DNA from: Romboutsia sedimentorum
GTDB lineage: Bacteria; Bacillota; Clostridia; Peptostreptococcales; Peptostreptococcaceae
DNA length: 64,000 nt
Assembly: GCF_030131845.1 (NCBI RefSeq)
Contig: NZ_JASKYM010000003.1
Location: 62,001-126,000 of the forward strand
Direction of reading: 5' to 3'
Below the pieces are notes generated by a model, which worked only from the letters and a program-made list of their open reading frames with translations, was not told the origin of the DNA and did no database searches. The translations under genes and the position numbers were made by a program. Positions 48,358 to 55,038 of the stretch are shown here, piece after piece; position 1 is the first letter of the stretch; each line of letters starts with the position of its first letter.

Positions 48358-49662
48358 ATGACAGATAAAAGAACGAAATTAGTTGAGATATTAAGAGCGG
48401 AAGTTAAACCAGCATTAGGATGTACAGAGCCAGTAGCAGTAGCATTAGCTTGTGCAAAAGCAAAAGAATTATTAGGTGAAGAAATAGTAAAGCATACTGT
48501 TTTAGTTAGCCCTAACGTATATAAAAATGGAATGTGTGTAGGAATACCAGGAACACAAAGATTAGGATTAAAAATATCAGTAGCATTAGGATTTATAGGT
48601 GGTCACTCTGAAAACGGATTAAGAGTATTAGAAACTTTAACAGAAGAACAAGTTAAAGAAGCAGAAAATTATATAGACAATAACCAAATATCTATATCAC
48701 CAGCAGATACAAAAGAGAAGGTTTATATAGAAGTAGTATTACAAGGTGCTACAAAAACTTCTAAGGTTGTTATAAAAACTAAGCATGACAACTTCGTTTA
48801 CTTAGAGTCAAATGGAGAAGTATTGCTAGATCAACAACCTCATGTAGAAGTTGCTATAACAACAGAAAAAGAAGAAAATATATTAGATGGCATAACTATA
48901 AAAGAATTAGTTGAAAATATAGAAGCTTTAGAGCTTAAAGACATAGAGTTCTTATTAGAAGGAATAGCTATGAACGAAGAAATAGCTAACTATGGATTAA
49001 GTGGAAAAATAGGTATAGGTGTGGGTTACGGAATAAAGAAATCTATGGAAGAAGGATTACTTAGTGATGACTTAATGAATCAAGCTATGATGATAACTGC
49101 AGGTGCATCAGATGCTAGAATGGCTGGAGTTAAGATGCCAGTTATGAGTTCAAATGGAAGTGGTAATCATGGTATAACAGCTATACTTCCAATAGTTGCT
49201 TACAATAAAAAATTCCCACAAACTGATGAAAGATTAGCTAAATCATTAGCAATATCTCACTTAGTAACAGCTTATGTTAAAAACTTTACAGGCAGATTAT
49301 CAGCAGTATGTGGATGTGGAGTTGCAGCATCAACAGGAGCAACAGCTGGATTATCTTGGTTAATGAGTGGAGATATAAGACAAATAGAAGGTTCTATAGA
49401 AAACATGGTAGCAAATTTAAGTGGTATGATATGTGATGGAGCTAAAGCTGGGTGTGCATTAAAATTAGCATCAGCAGCATCAGCAGCAGTACAAAGTGCT
49501 ATAATAGCTAAACATGAGTGTTTTGTACCATCAATGAACGGTATAGTTGGTGCAAATGTAGAGCAAAGTATACAAAATTTAGGTAGAGTAAGTGACAAAG
49601 GAATGTCTGTTACAGATGAAGTTATAATAAATGTTATGGATGATATGAACAAGGTTTGCTAA
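48358..49662 (+). CDS. cdsB: L-cysteine desulfidase (CdsB-like, UPF0597 family)
   Basis: A 434-residue Fe-S enzyme that breaks L-cysteine into pyruvate, sulfide and ammonia. Family cysteines are present: Cys22 in LGCTEPVA, Cys318 and Cys320 in AVCGCGVAAS, Cys359 in ICDGAKAGC and Cys366 at its end. These ligate a 4Fe-4S cluster in the archaeal homologue. The start is ATG after TTGGAGGG; an upstream TTG lies in the ribosome site. A sigma-54 promoter and the preceding activator gene indicate cysteine-responsive control. Confidence 0.92.
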   Translation: MTDKRTKLVEILRAEVKPALGCTEPVAVALACAKAKELLGEEIVKHTVLVSPNVYKNGMCVGIPGTQRLGLKISVALGFIGGHSENGLRVLETLTEEQVKEAENYIDNNQISISPADTKEKVYIEVVLQGATKTSKVVIKTKHDNFVYLESNGEVLLDQQPHVEVAITTEKEENILDGITIKELVENIEALELKDIEFLLEGIAMNEEIANYGLSGKIGIGVGYGIKKSMEEGLLSDDLMNQAMMITAGASDARMAGVKMPVMSSNGSGNHGITAILPIVAYNKKFPQTDERLAKSLAISHLVTAYVKNFTGRLSAVCGCGVAASTGATAGLSWLMSGDIRQIEGSIENMVANLSGMICDGAKAGCALKLASAASAAVQSAIIAKHECFVPSMNGIVGANVEQSIQNLGRVSDKGMSVTDEVIINVMDDMNKVC

Positions 49663-49732
49663 TTGTCCTTGCAAAAGAAGCTAATCTCCGATAAAATGGA
49701 TAATATCATTACATACAATGGAGGATTAAACT

Positions 49733-50272
49733 ATGAATATAGAGACTAAGAAATGGGAAGTTTTATGTTCAGAAGAACAAATAGCATCTAGATTAAAAGA
49801 ATTAGGTGCCCAATTATCTAAGGATTACGAAGGAAAAAATCTTTTAGTTGTATCTTTATTAAAAGGAAGCTTTATATTCTGTGCAGATTTAGTTAGAAAC
49901 ATAACTGTACCAGTTAAAATTGAATTTATGACTACTTCAAGCTACGGTCACGGAGAACAAAGTACTGGAAGCGTAAAAGTAGTATCGGATGTAAATTCAA
50001 ACTTAGAAGGATATGATGTATTAATAGTAGATGATATAACAGATACTGCTCTTACAATGAATCACGTTATGAGTCATTTAAAAGCTAAAAATCCTTCTAG
50101 CATAAAGTGTTGTGTATTACTTGATAAACCAAGTAGAAGAAAAGTTGAATTAGTTCCAGATTACTGCGGATTTGAAATAGAAGATAAATTCGTTGTTGGA
50201 TACGGACTAAACTTTGGTGATTATTATAGAAATATACCATACGTATTTAATGTTACAAATGAAGATAGATAA
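49733..50272 (+). CDS. hpt: Hypoxanthine phosphoribosyltransferase
   Basis: This 179-residue purine salvage enzyme converts hypoxanthine or guanine with PRPP to IMP or GMP. The PRPP loop is VLIVDDITDTALTM, the pyrophosphate loop is VVSLLKGSFIF, and KVELVPDYCGFEIEDKFVVGYG completes the active site. Size is standard. It starts at ATG after ATGGAGG, about 70 bases behind the desulfidase gene, without an obvious terminator between, so some readthrough is possible. Confidence 0.95.
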   Translation: MNIETKKWEVLCSEEQIASRLKELGAQLSKDYEGKNLLVVSLLKGSFIFCADLVRNITVPVKIEFMTTSSYGHGEQSTGSVKVVSDVNSNLEGYDVLIVDDITDTALTMNHVMSHLKAKNPSSIKCCVLLDKPSRRKVELVPDYCGFEIEDKFVVGYGLNFGDYYRNIPYVFNVTNEDR

Positions 50273-50282
50273 TTTCTAATTA

Positions 50283-50337
50283 TTTAGAACTAGAAAGAAG
50301 TTGCTCTTAATTGAGCAGCTTTTTTCTAGTTCTAAAT
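50283..50337. terminator. Long nested terminator after hpt
   Basis: TTTAGAACTAGAAA pairs with TTTCTAGTTCTAAA, enclosing an inner stem GTTGCTC/GAGCAGC with a T-run after it. Confidence 0.8.
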
Positions 50338-50412
50338 TATACACATATTAACGTTATAAATGGTTAAAAAGTGGATAACTTATGAATGAAAACATTTACA
50401 GGAGGATAAAAC

Positions 50413-50820
50413 ATGGGGATAAAAATGATACATCACATATGTATTCAAACTGAAAAATATAAAGAATCACTAGATTTTTACACAAGAATACTAGAATTTG
50501 AGGTAGTTACAGAGACACAGGATTTTCATAATAGGGAATATAATACATGGTTAAAATTAAACAACTTTATGATAGAATTACAAACACCAAAGAGTGGGGA
50601 TAACTTTAATAAATGGAGTTCACTAAACGAAGGACCTGTGCATATGGGTTTTTTAGTTGATAATGTTTGTGAAGAATACGAAAGAATAGTAGGACTTGGA
50701 TATAATGACTTTAAACTTAAAAATGGTGAGATTGTATATAAAGTAGAGGGTGAGAGTTTATTTAAAATAAAAGCTCCAGAAGGAACTGAAATAGAGATTA
50801 GAGATACTGATATTAAATAA
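50413..50820 (+). CDS. VOC (glyoxalase/bleomycin resistance) family protein
   Basis: A 135-residue vicinal-oxygen-chelate fold protein. It begins MIHHICIQTEKYKESLDFYTRIL, has a metal-type His in GPVHMGFLVDN, and ends with KAPEGTEIEIRD. Candidate metal ligands are therefore partly present. VOC proteins include glyoxalases, isomerases and resistance proteins, and sequence alone does not choose between them. It starts at ATG after AGGAGGA. It stands alone. Confidence 0.85.
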   Translation: MGIKMIHHICIQTEKYKESLDFYTRILEFEVVTETQDFHNREYNTWLKLNNFMIELQTPKSGDNFNKWSSLNEGPVHMGFLVDNVCEEYERIVGLGYNDFKLKNGEIVYKVEGESLFKIKAPEGTEIEIRDTDIK

Positions 50821-50922
50821 AAATTTTATCATTTTGGGACAGCAAAACAAGCATCAAAAATTATAACTTATTAATATGATAATAGTAAGGATGTAATAGT
50901 GTTTAAGAAGGGGGATTTTTAC

Positions 50923-51525
50923 TTGAGAAATTTTGAAGAAGATTATTCTTTAGTTAGAGTGCTACATGCTGTTCCAGATGGAGAAGAAGTAGATGTGTAT
51001 ATAAATGGATTTCCATTTTATAGCGATATCCAATTTGCTCAATTCACTCCATATATATATGTGCCAGAAGGTGAATATGTTTTTAGTGTTTATCTTAAAG
51101 ATGAAAAAGAAAAGCCGTTATTAGAAACTAAAATTAAAATTAATAGTGAAGAGTTAATTACAGCAGCTATTATAACAACTAAAGACGGTATAAAATTACT
51201 TCGAATACCTGAGGAAATGGGGATTCCAGATGGAGATAAATCTAAAATTAAATTTGTTCATTTAGTGCCAAATGCACCTGCTGTTAATATATTGCTAGAT
51301 GAGAATGAAGTGTTTAAAAATGTTGAATATGCTATGTATACAAATTATGAAGAAATACCACCAAAAGAATATAAGATGGATATAGAATTATCCGAAAATA
51401 AAAAAACAGTAACAAGCAATCAAATAAATATTAATCCAAACAGAGTATATACTTTCTATGCTATAGGTAACGCCCCTAATGTTGATATTATTCAAACCCT
51501 AGACGGAGCAACATTTTTAAACTAA
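50923..51525 (+). CDS. DUF4397 domain protein
   Basis: This 200-residue protein contains two similar halves, each with a LVRVLHAVPDGEEVDVYINGF / IKFVHLVPNAPAVNILLD pattern typical of DUF4397, a beta-sandwich domain. I see no signal peptide, so localisation is unclear. The start is TTG after AAGGGGGAT; an upstream GTG would make the ribosome site coding. Its function is unknown. Confidence 0.8.
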   Translation: MRNFEEDYSLVRVLHAVPDGEEVDVYINGFPFYSDIQFAQFTPYIYVPEGEYVFSVYLKDEKEKPLLETKIKINSEELITAAIITTKDGIKLLRIPEEMGIPDGDKSKIKFVHLVPNAPAVNILLDENEVFKNVEYAMYTNYEEIPPKEYKMDIELSENKKTVTSNQININPNRVYTFYAIGNAPNVDIIQTLDGATFLN

Positions 51526-51573
51526 ACAATTATTTATACATTTGGTATGAGAGTTAGAAATATTCAACAATAA

Positions 51574-51635
51574 TGTCACGCAAACGTGAAATTATTAATT
51601 TTGAATTGGACTTAAATTGTCACGTTTGCGTGACA
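51574..51635. repeat. Perfect 16-bp inverted repeat with 30-base spacer
   Basis: TGTCACGCAAACGTGA (51574-51589) is the exact reverse complement of TCACGTTTGCGTGACA (51620-51635). Each arm also contains a CACG/CGTG half-palindrome. A related 16-mer, TTCACGATAACGTGAA, lies just after folC (41151-41166). No T-run follows. It may be an operator, RNA structure or small repeat element. Confidence 0.7.
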
Positions 51636-51803
51636 AATAAACATGGATTTATTAACACAACTATCAAGTATTTTTCAAAACTTAGAGAACTTCAAAAGAG
51701 AAGCATAATACAATTGTCAAATTTTACAATAGTTACAATATATGGTAAAATTATATTTACACTTTAAATATATCATAATGTATTCTAAGATTATATAAAT
51801 ATA

Positions 51804-51856
51804 AAAAAGTCTCATTATTTTAGTTCTACACTACTAAGAATAATGAGACTTTTTGT
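51804..51856. terminator. Rho-independent terminator upstream of the bacteriocin regulators
   Basis: AAAAAGTCTCATTATT pairs perfectly with AATAATGAGACTTTTT around a 19-base loop. It separates the DUF4397 transcript from the regulatory pair. Confidence 0.8.
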
Positions 51857-51962
51857 GTTTTGAAGTTTTGTGACGATTTAGGAAAATTAAGGTAGAAAAA
51901 ATTATAGCATCAGTTATAAATAGGGAAGTAAATATTTAGTGTTTATATAAGGGGGGTGTCTT

Positions 51963-52673
51963 ATGATTTTTAATATAGCTATTTGTGATGACGAGTACAT
52001 ACATAGAAAAGTAATACTAGACTATTTAGGGATGGTCTTTCCTAGTGAATCTTATGAAGTAGTAGAATTTAATAGTGGGGAGGAACTATTAGAAAATTAT
52101 CCTGAAAAATCAGATATACTATTATTAGATATCCAAATGACAGGTATAAATGGTATTAAAACTGCTAAAAAAATAAGATTATTTGATACAAATGTAATGA
52201 TAATTTTTACTACAGCTGTCTTAGACTTTATGCAAGATGGTTATGAAGTAAGAGCTTTTAGGTATTTACTAAAACCAATAAACTATAACGAATTTTCAAA
52301 ACATTTAATCCGGTGTAAAAATGAGGTTCTTAATAACAAATCGAAATATATGACAATAAAGGAAATTGGCGAAGGTAAAACAGTTATTATTACTATAAAT
52401 TCTATACTATATATAGAAATGGAGTGCAGGGTTACATTAATACATACGGATGCAAAAGTATATAGAACAAAAGATAGTATTAAAAAATTTGAAAATGAGT
52501 TAAAAGAATATTCATTTTATAGGTGTCATAGAGCATATTTAATAAATCTAAATAAAGTAAGTTCTATTGCTAAAAATTCGATTTTTATAAAAGACGATGA
52601 AATAATGGTTAGTAGATACAAAATAAGAGATTTAAAAATGAAAATAACAGAAATATTGGCAAGTTTAATATGA
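51963..52673 (+). CDS. LytTR family response regulator of the bacteriocin locus
   Basis: This 236-residue regulator has a receiver domain (IAICDDE, phosphoacceptor Asp in ILLLDIQMTGING near residue 57, Lys in YLLKPI) and a LytTR DNA-binding domain (~130-236, with FYRCHRAYLINLNKV). AgrA/PlnC-type regulators of this class bind paired direct repeats about two helical turns apart. Such repeats, 21 bases apart, lie between the peptide genes and the exporter. It starts at ATG after AAGGGGGG and overlaps the kinase gene by four bases. Confidence 0.93.
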   Translation: MIFNIAICDDEYIHRKVILDYLGMVFPSESYEVVEFNSGEELLENYPEKSDILLLDIQMTGINGIKTAKKIRLFDTNVMIIFTTAVLDFMQDGYEVRAFRYLLKPINYNEFSKHLIRCKNEVLNNKSKYMTIKEIGEGKTVIITINSILYIEMECRVTLIHTDAKVYRTKDSIKKFENELKEYSFYRCHRAYLINLNKVSSIAKNSIFIKDDEIMVSRYKIRDLKMKITEILASLI

Positions 52674-54004
52674 TGGACATACATAATCATCTTTTTAATA
52701 TATTAAGTTTTATTACTGGGCTAGTATATTTACTTTTGTTTAAATCTATATTAGATAATTTTAGTTGTAAAAAACTTAGTGACCTAATTATTTATATAGT
52801 TATTTTTTTAATTTCTATATTTATATTTATATTTAAATTTGAAAGTTCAATAATATTTATATTAATTTGTATTTCTTTTTATAAAATTAACTATAAACAA
52901 AATATTTTAAAGTGTTTTTTTATTAGTTTAATATATTGGGTTTTTATATACATACCTATTGAATATATTAGTTTGAATTTAATTTTTTATGTAAATTACA
53001 AAAATTTAACTCAATGCTGCCAAATAAATTCTGTAATAGTTGAGATTGAAAGTATGATAATTCAAAATATATTTATGTTAGTTATATTTGAGATATGTAC
53101 TCAAAAAAAGAAATTTAAGCATTTTAAAAATACATATAAAAAAGTAAATTATATGTTTATATGTATACCTATTTTAATAAATATTTCGATGATGATAGTA
53201 GTATTTAGAATAATTGCGATAGATAAAGTTATAACAAAATTTTATGTTGTGATTTTAATAATTACACCTATTGTAGTTTTAATTTCTAAGATTTATAACT
53301 TTCATATGATGAAAAAAAATATATATAGTTATAAACTAGATTATGAAAATAAAATTATTAAAGGTAATGTACTTAAAGAGCAGAATTATTACCAAGAAAT
53401 AAGGAAAGAAAAAGATAAAGTTAGTTCTTTATATCATGATATGAAAAACCATATGATTTGTATAAGGAATCTGTGCGAAGATAAAAATACTGATAAAGTA
53501 TTAGAGTATATAGATAGTATGGAGAGTAATATAACAAACTATAATCAATTAAATCAAAACTTTTACACAAAAAATATGATATTAGATTCAATTTTGCGAG
53601 TGAAAAAAGCTATATGTATTGAAAAAGATATTGATTTTTTAGTTGATATGGATTTTTCTAAAAATAATTCTATGGATATGGTGGATGTGTGTACTATATT
53701 TTCAAATGTAATAGACAATGCAATAGAGGCTTGTGATAAAATCGATGAACCTAATATATCGAAAAAAATAATATTAAAAAGCAAATATATAGATGGACTT
53801 TGTATTATTTTAATTGAAAACACTAAGATAAATGAAGTTAAAAAAAGAAAAAAATTGTTTTTAACTAATAAAGAAAATTCGAATATGCATGGAATAGGCT
53901 TAACTAATGTTAAAAGAACAGTTGAAAAGTATTTTGGTGAAGTGATTTTTACTCATTCTAAAAATACATTTATTGTTAAAATTATGATTCCTTATAAAAA
54001 GTAG
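52670..54004 (+). CDS. GHKL-domain sensor histidine kinase (AgrC-like)
   Basis: A 444-residue kinase with six to seven hydrophobic segments in the first ~215 residues, typical of peptide-sensing HPK10 kinases. A coiled coil is followed by the His box YHDMKNHMICIRNLC and a GHKL ATPase domain (FSNVIDNAIEACDK; HGIGLTNVKRTVEKYFG). It overlaps the regulator stop codon at ATGA, so the two are translated together. It probably senses a bacteriocin-related peptide; no separate AgrD-like signal gene is visible. Confidence 0.92.
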   Translation: MMDIHNHLFNILSFITGLVYLLLFKSILDNFSCKKLSDLIIYIVIFLISIFIFIFKFESSIIFILICISFYKINYKQNILKCFFISLIYWVFIYIPIEYISLNLIFYVNYKNLTQCCQINSVIVEIESMIIQNIFMLVIFEICTQKKKFKHFKNTYKKVNYMFICIPILINISMMIVVFRIIAIDKVITKFYVVILIITPIVVLISKIYNFHMMKKNIYSYKLDYENKIIKGNVLKEQNYYQEIRKEKDKVSSLYHDMKNHMICIRNLCEDKNTDKVLEYIDSMESNITNYNQLNQNFYTKNMILDSILRVKKAICIEKDIDFLVDMDFSKNNSMDMVDVCTIFSNVIDNAIEACDKIDEPNISKKIILKSKYIDGLCIILIENTKINEVKKRKKLFLTNKENSNMHGIGLTNVKRTVEKYFGEVIFTHSKNTFIVKIMIPYKK

Positions 54005-54027
54005 CACTGATAGATGCTGCTTTTTTA
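53996..54027 (+). terminator. Terminator after the kinase gene
   Basis: AAAAGTAGCA pairs with TGCTGCTTTT (one wobble pair) and a T-run follows; it overlaps the stop codon. Confidence 0.75.
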
Positions 54028-54082
54028 TTGTTGAAAAAATAATTAAAAGTAGTATTTAATGGTATTTATATAATTTAAGTTT

Positions 54083-54130
54083 AAAAAGGATGTAGTACAT
54101 TTGCTTTTATACAAATATATCTACATCCTC
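54083..54130 (-). terminator. Terminator of the bacteriocin peptide operon
   Basis: On the minus strand AGGATGTAG and CTACATCCT form the base of a long stem (54087-54129), with CAAAT/ATTTG continuing it, followed by TTTTTAAA. Another 10-bp hairpin (ATTATTGGTT/AACCAATAAT, 54138-54171) precedes it. Confidence 0.75.
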
Positions 54131-54194
54131 AAAATTAATTATTGGTTGAAATATCATTTGTAACCAATAATGGTACAGTTGAAAATTTATTACT

Positions 54195-54413
54195 TTATTT
54201 TTTTTCTTTCTTATCAAAAGGTAAGAACTGCTCACTGTCTCCAATCCAAAATACCCAAAATAATATGGGGATAAGAATAAACAATCCGATTTTTCTCCAT
54301 ATTGGCCAAAATACCCAATTTTCACTTACATTAAGAAAACAAAACAATGTAAGTACGCTAGGAGTACCTATTTTTTTAAAAAATAGAATTAATTTATCTT
54401 TTTTATTCATCAT
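54195..54413 (-). CDS. Putative bacteriocin immunity protein, small membrane protein
   Basis: A 72-residue protein starting MMNKKDKLILFFKKIG, with two hydrophobic segments (about 17-30 and 42-59, Trp/Phe-rich) and a charged tail (FLPFDKKEKK). The start codon lies one base after the stop of the second peptide gene, so the two are translationally coupled; the ribosome site is weak. Size, topology and placement are those of bacteriocin immunity proteins. I do not recognise the sequence, so the role is inferred. An overlapping frame ending at 54107 is rejected. Confidence 0.6.
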   Translation of the reverse strand: MMNKKDKLILFFKKIGTPSVLTLFCFLNVSENWVFWPIWRKIGLFILIPILFWVFWIGDSEQFLPFDKKEKK

Positions 54414-54414
54414 T

Positions 54415-54591
54415 TTACCAACAAGTAGTATATGCAGCAAAAGCACCACCAGCAATTGCACCTGGAACTCCTGCTGCTGAGCCCATCAGAGCTCCACCTG
54501 CTGTAGTAAGTAAACATTTAGGGGAAATTGTTATTTTTCCTCCATTAACTTCATTTAATTCTCTATCGTTTAAAATACATATATTTTCCAT
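54415..54591 (-). CDS. Double-glycine-leader bacteriocin-like peptide (second)
   Basis: A 58-residue precursor with the 18-residue leader MENICILNDRELNEVNGG, matching the LxxxELxxVxGG cleavage pattern. The 40-residue mature peptide has Cys8 and Cys39, GxxxG motifs at 15/19/23 and 26/30, and a central Val-Pro-Gly. It starts at ATG after GGGAG; a longer frame 13 codons upstream runs through the ribosome site. It follows the first peptide gene and precedes the putative immunity gene. The C39 exporter nearby should cleave after Gly-Gly. Activity is untested. Confidence 0.85.
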   Translation of the reverse strand: MENICILNDRELNEVNGGKITISPKCLLTTAGGALMGSAAGVPGAIAGGAFAAYTTCW

Positions 54592-54619
54592 ATTTATATC
54601 TCCCTTTATTTTTATTATT

Positions 54620-54802
54620 TTATTTTGCACAATATCCTGTACCAGCCAGGTAACCTCCCGCTATGCCCAATGGGTTACCCCCAGTAGTAAGCGCTCCTGC
54701 AGCAGTGCCGAGAACAACAGCTCCAAAACATTTATATGGAGTTGTATTCCAACTAGCACCACCATTAACTTCTTGTAATTCTTCAAATTTCAATTCATTC
54801 AT
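54620..54802 (-). CDS. Double-glycine-leader bacteriocin-like peptide (first)
   Basis: A 60-residue precursor with the 15-residue leader MNELKFEELQEVNGG and a 45-residue mature peptide. The mature part has Cys10 and Cys43, GxxxG motifs at 17/21, 27/31, 31/35 and 35/39, and a central GGNPLG turn. It starts at ATG after AAGGAGG. Its layout parallels the second peptide, suggesting a two-peptide (class IIb) bacteriocin. LytTR-type boxes stand ~65 bases upstream. I recognise the class but not a known named bacteriocin. Confidence 0.87.
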   Translation of the reverse strand: MNELKFEELQEVNGGASWNTTPYKCFGAVVLGTAAGALTTGGNPLGIAGGYLAGTGYCAK

Positions 54803-54867
54803 AATATAAACCTCCTTATTTAATTTAAAATAATAGTAGCATAAAAAATAAAAAAAATTACAAAAAA

Positions 54868-54963
54868 TGACTGAATAGTAGGTTTTCTTGACTGAATAGA
54901 ATAGTAAAAATTATTCAGCTAAAACAATAAACTATTCACACTCAAAAATGTACTATTCAGTCA
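54868..54963. promoter_or_regulatory. Mirrored LytTR-type direct-repeat operators
   Basis: Five TATTCA-centred boxes sit on an exact 21-base period. On the plus strand they start at 54912, 54933 and 54954 and read toward the exporter. On the minus strand the boxes at 54893-54898 and 54872-54877 read toward the peptide genes. Boxes at 54868-54880 and 54951-54963 are exact reverse complements over 13 bases (TGACTGAATAGTA). Two-turn spacing matches known AgrA/PlnC-type sites. Binding is inferred. Confidence 0.75.
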
Positions 54964-55038
54964 AAAGGTATTTACTTTTTTCAACATAAAATATATGGTC
55001 ACAATATCTAATACTTATATACAAAAGGGAGGAACACG

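Larger units (their letters stand above)
51526..51962. other. Noncoding interval holding a long inverted repeat and a terminator
   Basis: A 437-base gap before the bacteriocin regulator. It contains a perfect 16-bp inverted repeat (51574-51635) and a strong terminator (51804-51855). A 64-codon frame beginning inside the repeat has no ribosome site and is not accepted as a gene. The ribosome site of the next gene is AAGGGGGG near 51950. Confidence 0.5.

Noticed and set aside
51573-51767. 64-codon plus-strand frame starting MSRKREIINFEL
   Set aside because: No ribosome site; the first codons are simply the arm of a perfect inverted repeat, and the protein has no recognisable pattern.
54107-54325. 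72-codon minus-strand frame overlapping the putative immunity gene
   Set aside because: It has no ribosome site, runs into the operon terminator, and overlaps a better-placed coupled frame.
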